Source: Sympetrum striolatum
Taxonomy: Eukaryota; Arthropoda; Insecta; Odonata; Libellulidae
Length of the DNA stretch: 64,000 bases
Reading direction: 5' to 3'
Assembly: GCA_947579665.1 (NCBI GenBank)
Contig: OX388345.1
Location: forward strand, 30,037,849-30,101,848
The notes under the pieces were generated by a model, which saw only the letters and a list, made by a program, of their open reading frames with translations, did not search any database and was not told the origin of the DNA. Position numbers and translations under genes: made by a program. Positions 32,230 through 43,319 of the stretch are shown here, piece by piece. Every line of letters starts with the position of its first letter. Positions within the stretch are counted from its first letter, which is position 1.

Positions 32230-34250
32230 CATTACACAAAGGGATTCTACAAAAGTTAATACATATCTGTAGATAGATATCTAATCCATATTTGCTTTTC
32301 AGGAACAAAAGTGAAAAATGTTAAAAATTTTACCTTTGACTTATCATTTGGCTCCAAAATTTGAAGATATATGAGTTTGCTGGGAGCAATACCTCAACTC
32401 TAAAACTGTTACTCAAGTGGATAAACAGATGGGTTTTATGGAACAGTAAAGAAAGTATTTCTCTCAACAACAATTTTCATCCTAGTGTACTGTTTGTAGG
32501 ATCAACTATATCAGAATACTAGCCAGTAATCTTTCAAACAAATTCTAGACTTAAGCAACTGATTCAGAAATATCACTAGTAAATGTCTCATTTAAAGTCT
32601 AAACATAGCATTTAGGTAGAGAAACTCAAATTTCCTAGAGTTCAGAGAATTATTCTCAAGATAAGATGAAACGTCTTAAAATATTCACTGCTGGTCTGAG
32701 AATTTTCGTTTTCTTCTCTTTGGAAGACATCTTTGTTAGAAAGATAAAAGACCTGCAATAAGGTAAGAATACAGTTAAACAAGGGTACATTTGTGTAGGT
32801 AGTAATTTCAAATACAACAATATTAACAGGAAGTATAAAACAGGAGAGGTAAACCGAGAAGAAATCCAAGGATTATGGTAGAATATAAAATTTTATGGGA
32901 ATGATTGACAGAATGCTCTCTTATTATTGTCTATTGATTGCTGGACATACTTTAAGGAAGTCCACCGGAGCTGCTCAGCCGATTTAGCGAAATATTCTTT
33001 ACACTAGAAAATATGAAATGCAACAAAAGCAAATAAATAATAGGATTAAAACTTACATCTTGCTTACTGTCTATGTTTAAAACCTCCTATTCGGTTTCCG
33101 CAGCATCATTCCCATTCTCCAAAAGACTGTATCAGCTCTCTCCCTTCTTTTCTCTTTTATCCTCCATCTAAAATATGCGATGCTTGTAAATTTAAGCCAG
33201 CTTCAACATGGATTTTTAAGTGAAAGATCTTTCCTTCAAACCAAACTAATGATCAATCACTAACAGTATCTTCGAAGGCGAAACTTCTGGCCACTCGATG
33301 AAAGGTTATAATTTGGGTAAAATTTTGGAAGAGGACGAATGTACCGCAATCCTTCATCTTTAATAAGGTATAATATTTCTGTGTATATCCACTATCAAGG
33401 GAGGCATAGCATTTCTCCCTCTTCGCCCTCTTCCCAAATTTTATCATAATTTGTTATAACGAAGATACAATCATTTAATGTCATGCATAATTGGCGAGTT
33501 AAACTTCCAACAGCTAATGACCTAACGACATATTCAATACTCCCTCTCTGTACACATGGCGAATAAAGTTCTGCGGGTTGCGCTCATCATTTCGCAGAAC
33601 TAAAAATATGACAACTGTGAAACTTAAAAATAATAATTATGCTTCGCCGTGACTGCGTAGTACTTTCACTGTAATAACAGTAATTCCTAAGCGATCAAAC
33701 AGACTGTGTTTTAAGTATCGACTGCAGTTTTAACTTAAATCACGACTTTAAAACTATTACTCTTTCAAATAGATCAAAAACATATTCTCCAAATACTCCG
33801 TGAGCAAAGTTTTCATAAGATATCGCTTAAGAATGCTCAGCGAGAAATCCTTTTACATACAAGGTATTACTGGAGATATTTGATATATTCATGTTCGCTA
33901 TTAGATCACTGAGTTTTTTGGCGAATAAGTTGAATTGTTAACAGAGTGGATTTATTTCTGCAGTTACAATTACCAAATATCATATAAACCTTTGCCACGC
34001 ATTCTACTTAAAAAGCATGGAGAGTCTAACATAAGCAACTATGCACCTTGGTTTTGTTGCGAGGACGAACACTACATATTTTCCAATAATATCTGAATGG
34101 TTACCAAATAAAATTAGAATATCATAATAGAGGCGTAGTAGTATGTTTGGAAATATTCTCTTTTATGGTGAGAGTAACTCTAATTACAGAAACGATTTTG
34201 TTACACTCGCTCATATAATTTCAAAGTTAGTGAATGTAATCTTCTGACTA
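32230..34250. other. No supported gene
   Basis: Short minus-strand frames at 32642-32869 and 33253-33447 lack domains. CpG is low except around 33240-33450. Confidence 0.4.
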
Positions 34251-34263
34251 ATTTCAGGAATGT

Positions 34264-34854
34264 GGTTGAGTTTCGGAAGGTGTGTCCCCATTAGTTTCGA
34301 GTTAGTTCCGAGTCTAACCATCTAGGTGGCAGCAGCGTTAGTTTACTTACGTGCTGCGACTTTTTCGGCGCGAAAATCTATATCTCCTTTATTGATGAAG
34401 ATACACATATAATTCTTATGTATCCACAAACAGCAGTGTTTGTCGCAAATGTTGCTTTATGTTAAGAAAAAGATAGTCACCCTCACGTTCGGATCGCAAG
34501 CTATAGTTGGATTGCAAGCTCAATTGGTTTCCAAGGTCTTTTTAAGGAAAAGCAGTGTTTTTGTCGCAAATGGACTTTTTCGGCGCGACTTCGTAAGACG
34601 ATTTAATTATAGGAATCCCGCCCACCCAACCCACAACCCATCGGCGTTCAACCAAAGATATCTTTAAGTGCAGAAATTGTGAAAACAATGATAGACGATT
34701 TAATTAAAGGAATCTCGCCCACCCAACCCACAACCCATCGGCGTTCAGCCAAAGTTATCTTTAAGTGCCAAGTAAAAAGCAATGCCCCTAACGCTGCTGC
34801 CACCTAGATGGTTAGACTCGGAACTGATGGGGACACACCTTCCGAAACTCAGCC
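34264..34854. mobile_element. Mutator-like MITE with 9-bp target-site duplication
   Basis: The ends read GGTTGAGTTTCGGAAGGTGT and, inverted, GGCTGAGTTTCGGAAGGTGT. Inverted similarity continues for about 65-77 bp to GGTGGCAGCAGCGTTA; the left arm carries an extra 12 bp. CAGGAATGT is duplicated exactly at 34255-34263 and 34855-34863. The 9-bp duplication and long terminal repeats fit a Mutator-like element. Inside is a 97-bp direct duplication (starts 34596 and 34693) and two copies of GCAGTGTTTGTCGCAAATG-like sequence. The 75-codon frame at 34440-34667 is not a transposase. Confidence 0.9.
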
Positions 34855-34864
34855 CAGGAATGTT

Positions 34865-35600
34865 ATTCGAAACCTATACCACTTAAAAACAGCCCTTCAA
34901 GAACGTTTGGAAAACTGTCTTGTATTCAGTGTGTTGTTTTCTTCAGTCGTAATTCCATGAAAGAGTCAGCTGAAGGATAAACTGCGAATCGAAAGTGCCC
35001 TGATGCAAATTCAGAAAACAGAGCCCATAGTAATAAGGCAATCATTTATGAATTCCACTTTCCTAGTATTGTTTCTTCCTCTTTTCTGACATATTGAAAT
35101 GGTATTTGGTCCTTGGATTGTATCTGTTTGATGGTGAATGAAAATGCCCACAATTTGAGATAGATCAAGCCTCATAAACTGTCCCACATCATACTCTTAA
35201 TCTAAGCATTGTAGATAAAAATAACTTTAAGTTAAAAGAAAAACACTCTCATAAAATACATAAACATAAAAGAAAAATTGTAAATGAAAACTGTATAAGA
35301 GAAATTTCAATCATAAGGTGGTAATTTTGTATCATATTGTAGGACTTTAAATAATAATTAAGAGTAAAAATAAGCTGGCTCCAGATTGACATTCTTCTCA
35401 AATTAAAGTAGTCCGTGATAGAGTGTTGTGAAAAGTAAATTTTATACTGAAATGAGTAATGGGAGTATCATAAAAGGTTATGAATGAAAAGTGAATATAA
35501 GTAGAGAAAGAAGAAGTGAAGAGTTTATATAATTCTATATTCAACAAATAATACTCTTTTATAATAGTGCAAATAGGAAAGGGACTGCTATAAAATCACT
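34865..35600. other. No supported gene; possible upstream region of the 35.6 kb candidate
   Basis: AT-rich. TATA-like sequences occur at about 35504 (TATAAGTA) and 35525 (TATATAAT), but in such AT-rich DNA they carry little weight. Confidence 0.3.
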
Positions 35601-35605
35601 TAAAT

Positions 35606-35952
35606 ATGAAATTATACTTCATTTTAATAATCTTATACTGCAGCCTGAATGTCCAGTCTGATTACTTCACAAGAAACTTGTTTGGACACGACTACGTTGT
35701 AAGTGCTACCTCTCATATTTTCCTAAATATTATTCAGTTATACAGCTTTTCAGCTACAAAATGCCAACTTTAAAGTCAGGAATGGACTATACTTTATCTT
35801 GTAATTTCATCACAACCTCACATCTTATATGTGAGAACCTCTCATGTGGAAAAGTCTTTATCTCCGAAGAAGATTTGATTACTGGGAATACATCTGGTAT
35901 GAAGGTGTTCCCTGCATGTGCACCGCTGCGTTCTGAAAAGCAGCTGTCCTAG
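35606..35952 (+). CDS. Candidate small secreted cysteine-containing protein (two exons)
   Basis: ATG at 35606 opens 31 codons with a textbook signal peptide: MKLYFILIILYCSLNVQS, then DYFTRNLFGHDYV. They end exactly at GTT|GTAAGT (35698-35699). If the intron ends at TTTAAAG (35775; 77 nt), phase is kept and 58 more codons follow: SGMDYTLSCNFITTSHLICE, a middle with two more Cys, CAPLRSEKQLS, and TAG at 35950-35952. The result is about 89 residues with five Cys after the predicted cleavage. The better-looking acceptor TTTTCAG (35753) gives a short 47-residue product instead. No family is recognised. The signal peptide is the strongest evidence; the exon structure is inferred. Confidence 0.35.
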
Positions 35953-36189
35953 ATTATGAGGAGTTTGATACATTGATAAGCTGAGCAGAGCTGAATCTTC
36001 GCATTCATATAATGAACTAAATATGACATAGATACGTATCTTGTTAATCTAGACATAGGCGATAAAAAGGGTAAAATGTTTACAAAACCCAAGACCAGGA
36101 CAACCAAGTTTCTGACCCTTTCCCCGCCAAACCTCCACTCTATCCCCGATAGTGCAATCCCAAGAAATAATGCTGTAGCAAATAAAAAA

Positions 36190-36276
36190 ATCTTTTTACC
36201 GAAGCTTGGCGGGCACTGATGTACGAGGTCGCTTTCGGCACCTGGGTGCCCGCGGGCAACAGGTTGAGTACCTCTG
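36190..36276 (-). mobile_element. hAT-like terminal repeat fragment
   Basis: On the minus strand CAGAGGTACTCAACC (36276-36262) followed by TGTTGCCCGCGGGC has the CAGNGGTNCTCAACC form of hAT ends and a local rise in CpG. The other end and the target duplication were not found. The 61-codon minus-strand frame crossing it is a by-product. Confidence 0.5.
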
Positions 36277-36385
36277 CCTTAGACCATACATGGGCACCAT
36301 TGTGTCTTCTTCTTTCCCCAAATCATCAATCATCTTGCTCTTAAAATTGATATGAACTGACTTTACTTGGCGGAACCCCATTTAT

Positions 36386-36491
36386 GAAAATAAACCGCAG
36401 ACTTTGTATTTCCACAAAAATTTATTAATACAGAAACTGGTCGTGTATTAATAAATTTTTGTGGAAAATACAAAGTCTGCGGTTTATTTTC
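36386..36491. mobile_element. Foldback element 2, 46-bp arms
   Basis: The left arm (36386-36431) and right arm (36445-36491) are inverted repeats differing by one inserted A. The 13-nt centre is AGAAACTGGTCGT. The arms contain TTTTTGTGGAA and the centre is a GAAACCGGTC variant, so it is related to the foldback at 19635-19802. The first hammerhead core box is missing. Confidence 0.8.
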
Positions 36492-36759
36492 ACATCTTGC
36501 TTTTATTCACCTGCTATTCCCTTTCACAATCCCCTCCATTACATTCTTGACAGATCTTTCTATATGTAGTCTAAACAAATCCTCCTCTTCATTAATTTAT
36601 ATAGTTGCTTTTTCCTTCTCACACTTAATGCCCTAACCATTTGATACCTTATATTTATTTTAGAAAAATATTGGCTGTTTTGGCATACCATTCATTTTAG
36701 AATAGTAGTAGTAGTAGTACTGTTCAAAGTACTTGAACAGCATAGTTCATTTTGAACAT

Positions 36760-36838
36760 GGGCTCCCACCAGGAATTGAAACCCATACTGCTTTCACCAA
36801 AGTCAGTCACACTGCTCACATTGCTATCCAGGAGCCTC
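36760..36838 (-). repeat. tRNA-like sequence
   Basis: The minus strand begins GGCTCCTGGATAGC and ends GGGAGCCC, with GGGTTTCAATTCC between them, giving a rough acceptor stem and a damaged B box. Probably an old tRNA-derived repeat. Confidence 0.3.
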
Positions 36839-37098
36839 CTAATTTTAGAATCTATTTTAGCTATAGAGAAAATACCTTGAAATGAGAAAAATGTAAATGC
36901 AATTCTTCTTGCAACTATAAATAACTCAACTAAATTTGCTCCTTTAGTATTGCCGAACCAGCTAATTTAATTATGCCTGAAATGAAAACAAACTATAGGA
37001 TCTACTATTGCAACAGATTTATTCAGTATAAAACATTTAGCAATCACTAAATTAATATGCTATCAAATTTGATATCTTCTTGATTATTATTATACATA

Positions 37099-38032
37099 GG
37101 GGAGACTGGGACAAATTGGGGTACCTAACAAATTAATTACCATATCTCATAAACTAAATAATGTTTCTTTCTTTATTTTTAATAGTAACAAGTGCTTCAT
37201 CTTTCTGCCTGAAGTTGATGACAGCAAAAGAAAATTTTAATGAACATAAACAAAGATAATTAATATTTACTTGCTTTATGTCAAGTACCCCATTTTATCA
37301 GACCGGTTTGATAAAATGGGGTAGCTAGTAGTTTTTAAAGTAGATCTGTAGGCCTAAATGTTCTTTATTCAAACAATCAATCTTTACTCCGGTCAATCAC
37401 ATGTATATAGTTTGCCATATTCATCGTTAATACCAGTGTTCTCTTCATGAGCTCATTCACTACACTTAAACTTTTTATATCCACGCTTCTTTCGATTTGG
37501 AATTTGAAAAAGGTTCATTGCAGTAATTGCAGAGGGTGTTCCTGTCTTCTTCCTCTTCGTATGATGACTCATAGTTCTGTGCTACAGTAGTTTTATTTGA
37601 CTTCTTCTTGAAACAGGGCACTACCTTGTTCTGTCCAACTTAGTAGTACCCTGTTTTATCCAACCACGCCATTTTATGAAACAGATGACTTCAACAGAAA
37701 AGTTGTGGAATATTCATTATGAAACATGTAAGTCATTTGGTTGAGAAAACGAGGTTTAATTTGAACCAAACTTACTTTAAAATCTTGAAATGAATGTTTT
37801 CCAAATATAATCATGCACTATAGAGCCCAAAATTACACCACAACACAACAAAAACTGTTTTTTATCGCAGAGATCTCTGACGAGCACAAAGGGGATTGCA
37901 TGTACTGTTAGAATGGTTGGGAGAAGCTCAAGAAGATGTTACAGTGTTGAAAGGAACATGGCAGTACATAACATTTGAGGAAATTTTGGCACCCCGGTTC
38001 ATCAGACCACCCCGTTTTATCCAACTCTCCCC
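37099..38032 (-). mobile_element. pogo-like DNA transposon remnant
   Basis: The ends read GGGGAGACTGGGACAAATTG and, inverted, GGGGAGAGTTGGATAAAACG, each next to TA (37097-37098 and 38033-38034). On the minus strand near 37560-37500 a transposase C-terminal piece survives: NTLCNYCNEPFSNSKSKEAW, then a stop-broken KCSE.AHEE. This matches the Cys/His module (C..C...W..C..C..WAH..C) at the end of insect pogo-type transposases. An internal 15-bp inverted repeat (TACCCCATTTTATCA, 37286-37300 and 37309-37323) repeats the terminal CCCCNTTTTATC motif. Defective. Confidence 0.75.
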
Positions 38033-38034
38033 TA

Positions 38035-41000
38035 TATAATGAATAATATTTCAGATTTCTGATAAACATTTCAGACTCTTTTTCACTGTATAAATGAAGA
38101 CCAGGAAATTAGCAGTTAACACCTAAATAATATAAAAGAACTAAAAATATACATTTAAGAATGCAGAATAGAATCCATAATATCCATTAGTAGATCATTT
38201 TAAGTTGAGATTAACAACCAAATATCAATGATTAATATTAAAAGATATAATGAGAGTGCAAATTTACAAATTAATTTTTATACATCAAAAAGGACGACAT
38301 CTAGGAGAGCACTTTTAAAGGACAGAACTTACAAAGGAGGATGGCTGTTCACATTGACTCAATGGAATATTTGGAAAGGTGTTGAGTTTGTCATAAAGTA
38401 AAAGGAAGAGAGAATTGCCTTTTATTGTCCAAAAATGGCTTTTGTAGGGATCCCATATTCTTATCTGGGCAGTTATTGGATAAAATCTCAATGGGATTGC
38501 AGAAGGAAGGCTTGGCAGAATTTTCTTTACGTAGTATTATTTTTTATGAGACTTGAAGGCTGTCTATGTATTGGAATTTAAATTTTTTTCATTGCTTACA
38601 TTTTCATCCTCATGAATAATTTGATTTTCAACACCCCATATATGGGGTGTTGAATATATATATTTTGATAATGATGGAAAAAAATTATTTAGAGATAGCT
38701 GGAATTTTTGGTAACTTTTTAACTTAAATTTCTCAGTAATTTACACTCTTTCATGAATACTGAGATATCATAGGGAAACCTTAGATGTAGCTGAAAAGCT
38801 AACCAATTTTTCTCTCTCTCACTACCTGAACTGAGAAAGCAATTTACCCAAATTAAGAATTGGTCTGCAGTTAATCTTTATATTCTTATCATTGTCATCT
38901 ATTTAACATTTAGTTTTCTATGTCTTATTATTTCTGAACTTGGAGTTCTTGGACTGTTGGTGTCAGTTGATGATAAGGGAACTGATGATCAGTGGTATGT
39001 CCTAGAAGCATTGTTAATAGGGCTTCATCTAATCAAAGGGCTTCGATAAATCTATGCTTGTGTATTATCAATGTCATGCTTTTACAAATGTTCATAGTTT
39101 GTATGTCCACTGATAGTTTTCATACTTCAAGAAAGAGTTATACATATTGAGTAGCTCTACATTTTTAGAATCTATCTGTCTCTATATAATTTAAAGCCCA
39201 TTAATCTTTCTTAAGACACCCAGTCTTTGCATTTAATTCTTCATATTCAAATTATATGTGCATTCTTTTTGCAGTAAAAGTACTTACTGTAGCTTAAGTA
39301 TTCTTGTGTGTTTAACAAAAAATAGACAATTTTTTCTTATTATTACTAAATAGGGCCAAAAATCTGATCTTATTAATTCAGGCTTCTGATAGCCCAAATC
39401 CATTTCTACATATGATGATGAATATAGGTTTAGACATTAATCCTTATGGCCAAATGGTCCTCATATTATCTAGAGAAAATTGAGCTTCCATTGTGATGGA
39501 ACCTGAGTTCTATTCTACTTAGTAGGAATTACATACTTTAACATAAGTATTACCACAAAGTTACACAAATTACTTAAAGTGCTACTCTCATGTAAGTGAT
39601 TGGATAGATACAAAGACGATAGAGACAATTATTTCCCAATCCGACCATGAAAGTAAAATAAGAATTGCTAAAGGACTCAATAGTTAGTTGTTTCATAATA
39701 AAACACCTCATAAACTTTAATGTTTATTGCATATTTAGATAACAATAAGGTTAAATATACTTTAAATAATAATGAGAGAACATTTTTACTATTAAATACC
39801 TTCTTTTTCAGTCTAATTCTAGGCTTATGACTACTTGAGAAAACAGGTTGATTGTAATTTCACAGAGAAAAAGAGTGCATGCAAATTTATTGCCCATCAA
39901 TAAAATAAATTTAGGTTCACTCTTTATTATCAGCTCTTCAATTCCAAAAATGCAAATTCACCAAGAGTTAAAATGGAAACAAATTATGACTGGAATCTGA
40001 GGTGCGTTGGTTTTTAGATCTGTATAGTCAGTAAAGGAAATATAACTAGTTTATATGCCAACATTCCTTTGTATTTCCACATCATTTTAGCTGCCATATA
40101 GTTTACATTATGTATAGCAAACTATCATTGCTAGTTTATTGGTAACTGATGTTCATTCTCTTACATTGTCAACAAGAGAAATGCTATTGGCACATAAAAA
40201 CAATTAATGAAGAATTCCTAATTAAGCATCAAGTATTACTATTTATTATATTATTCAAAAAATATTTCTTAATTCATTTTAGAGTATAAATCTGCAATAC
40301 TTTCAATTTTATGAAAATTATTTTCCCAGAATCACATTATTCTATAAGGACAAAGTTCACCAAATTTTATAAATTTCCAACTTTAAATGAAAGGGCAAAG
40401 GATGCAATTAATAATTTAAAGTAAAAAAAGCTCAAATTCAATTTTACATGAAAATACACACAGATTGAAATAGCAAGAATTTCCAAAACACAGCACAGTA
40501 AACATTTATGTTACCATTAAAGGATTGGTAAAAAGAGTGGATGTTAAAAGAGAAGACCAAGTTTGGTAATGTTTTAAGATATACAGCTTTGATTACACTT
40601 ACATTAGATCAGTTTTGAGAAAGAATAAACAATTTGTTAATTAATTCTTTTTGTTCTCTCATATGAAGTTAACAATGAATTTATTTAATTTCCAGAAATA
40701 TTTCCACATAGATAAATTCTGTCAATATGAATATATATTGGAAGAAAGTTTCAGAATTTTTCATGTTCTCAAATTCATGAAATGCTTCTAGTACAATTTT
40801 AGAGGTGGAAACTATTAAAATGTTAAGATCAGTTTAAATGTTTATTATAGATTAGGAAAGGGACACTGTGCTAGATGATTTTTATAACATAGAGAAATCA
40901 ATGTCTGCTGACAGAGTGATGTGTATAATCTTACTCTTGAACGATGTTCACACAGCATAACTATGCTGGTTAAATTGCTCAGATCACTAATGGAGAAAGA

Positions 41001-42460
41001 CATTTGGCAGCACTGAGTTAACTTTTTAAGTAAACAGCAAAATTACACAATAGCATTATGTTCAGCCAACAATGTGAAACATTGCTAATAACAAGGTATA
41101 TTCGCTGCTGTACAACATTCTGTGACGCAGAAAGTTGCACAGGGACCTGATGATTTTTAAGCACTTCATAAACAGAAATGGACCATGAAGTACTATGAAT
41201 TTGCAAAATATATACATAAATGCAATTACCACTACTTTGAACTTCTTCTTTCAAACTACACCCTCAGGCACTGTTGAAAAATTTAGTTTTGTACATACAT
41301 GCACACATTCATTCATTTTTGTGATGGGGCAAATGCAGTACATTATACTCATACACTCTTTTAAATGTCACTAAAATCTTGCAAGCAATTTTCAACATGC
41401 ATAAAAGTTTGTAGCTCTTTTTTAAATAATTTGCTCTAGTTATTTTTAGAAATTATATTTTTAACATTTATAACTACCCTAAAACTATGGTCCAGTATCA
41501 TTATTCATTATTGTTTAAAACCATCATTAAAATCAAACCAAAAATCAAAATTATCAGAACACACTTCAGTTTTCATAAATTTTCCTCTTTTATAACAGTA
41601 TAACATAAGGTAATGTCAACTTTCCAAAAGACACAGGAAAATTGACATGATAGTCCATCTGATTTGCAAGCATTCACAAGTATTGTATGAATTATGAGAT
41701 CATTGAAAATTATAATACAAATATTAGGATAGGATAAAGCTATGCCTGCATAAGTTTGGCCAATTTGTAACATTACATAAACAACTTTAGTTGCAGAAAT
41801 AAACTCCATCATTACACAATCAACAAGGAGAGCATACAATCACCTTAATTTTAGATGAGAAGTACATGATCACTTTACAGTCCAAAATTTATTTAAGGTT
41901 GGATGAAAACCAATACCTTGAATAAATTCTATATGATTCTCATTGATTTAGTTACTTGAGAAAAAATATCAAGCTGAAATTTTTGATTTAGGAGCCACAC
42001 TCCTCCATAGATTAATTCATTACATTCACTATATATTGAAAAAGTGCTTTTCTTATTGCAAAATCTTAGGGACTGGTATCAAGTTGTTATATTAATTTTC
42101 AATACTATTAAAATGCAGATAACATTAAAAATGTATTATCCCTGGAAATATCAACAAAATAGCTACATGCCATTCAGTAGCATTATGAAAACAGGGTTAT
42201 TTATGAATACATTTATTTACAAAATTAGCTGCACAATAATGTTAAAAGTAAGTTACTAGGTGACATGACATTTTCATTTAAATTTACAAATTGAAACAGA
42301 AGTACCACAGCATTTTTCACAGGGTTTGAAATTAATCTCAATAATCATTTTAGTAGTATTTGCAAATGGTCAGGTATTTGAGCTCTTAAACATGCACAAT
42401 TTCTTATGACATCTCGTTGCTTGTAAATAAACATCAATAAAAATTGTGACTTCATTTTTT
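38035..42460. other. CpG-poor, transposon-poor AT-rich DNA downstream of frequenin
   Basis: No gene, tRNA or transposon end is recognisable. CpG occurs only about once per 150-200 bp by eye. Small minus-strand frames at 41018-41254 and 41573-41839 have no domain. Part of it may be 3' UTR of frequenin. Confidence 0.4.
38627..38654. repeat. 28-bp perfect palindrome
   Basis: TTCAACACCCCATA is followed directly by its exact reverse complement. It stands alone in AT-rich DNA. Confidence 0.95.
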
Positions 42461-42466
42461 GTTGCA

Positions 42467-42472
42467 TTTATT
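42467..42472 (-). terminator. Candidate polyadenylation signal of frequenin
   Basis: AATAAA on the minus strand about 680 nt after the frequenin stop codon. Others occur further on (for example 41888-41893). Insect frequenin UTRs can be long, so the choice is uncertain. Confidence 0.25.
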
Positions 42473-43151
42473 TTTAATTTTAATGACTTAAAAATGCATT
42501 GCAACTTTAATAACAATATTGAAAACTGTCTGATGAAGCTGGCACAAGGAACTTTTCCAGCGTCATTTCTGTCTCAGAGCCCATTTTTCATGTAATATCA
42601 TAATAATTATAACAGTTACTCATACTCTTTTAAGATGAATGCTTCCCAGTAATAGCTGGGCAAACATTGCCCAAATGAACCATGTATCACCCTAGCATCA
42701 GGGAAACACATTATTTGTATTTTCCTCTTCTCAACCCAAACATCCTTATAATGTGGAAAATTCCAGTTGCAAAATGCAAATGGACTGGAAAAATTAATCT
42801 AGGTGCTGAAACTTTTATCAAATTTTTGCCTTATAGGTCTGCTCAACTGCCAACAAAAACAAAGTAACAAAAGTACTAGAGGTTTGTGGCTGTATTTATA
42901 TGGCCGACCCAAGCAAAATTTTACTCAGGATTAAGGCCCTGCTAAGACAAGGCATGTTGCCATTTAAAGTCTACCTTCTTATGCTGAAGGTTGTAAATTT
43001 ATGAACCAAAACAGAATACTTTCTTAACTTCCACCAGGTTTATGACTCAACAGTGCTCTCCAAATGAACGAGTCCCCTTCATATGGCCTTGAGAGGAGCG
43101 TCAGTGTTTCATTTTAGCTGAATCTGAATCCTCTTGACCCCCTTCCTCGTG

Positions 43152-43319
43152 TCAATTATCTCCGAGAGAAAGTGCTTGCACAATACGTGGATCAGCTTTA
43201 CTTCCCTCTCTGAACTCTTCTAATGTCAGCTTGTCATCATGGTTCTTATCCATCTGATTGAATATCTTGTCCACCCTCTTCTGTGGAGTGTTTTCATCCT
43301 CCTGCGTTGGCTGCTGCCC
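43152..43319 (-). CDS. Frq: Frequenin terminal coding exon
   Basis: The acceptor CATCTACAG precedes GGGCAGCAG. The exon encodes [20 protein letters not shown], then [20 protein letters not shown] and [15 protein letters not shown], and stops at TGA (43154-43152). It holds all of EF4 and the C-terminal helix that lines the hydrophobic ligand groove in this family. The loop is [12 protein letters not shown]; the family normally has Gly at position 6. Confidence 0.95.
   Translation of the reverse strand, partial: GQQPTQEDENTPQKRVDKIFNQMDKNHDDKLTLEEFREGSKADPRIVQALSLGDN

Noticed and set aside
35754..35804. Use of the TTTTCAG acceptor for the secreted-protein candidate
   Set aside because: It is the better acceptor but gives only a 17-codon second exon; kept as an alternative, not as the main model.
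36720..36740. Short inverted repeat CTGTTCAA-AGTAC-TTGAACAG
   Set aside because: 8-bp arms are expected several times by chance in this AT-rich window.
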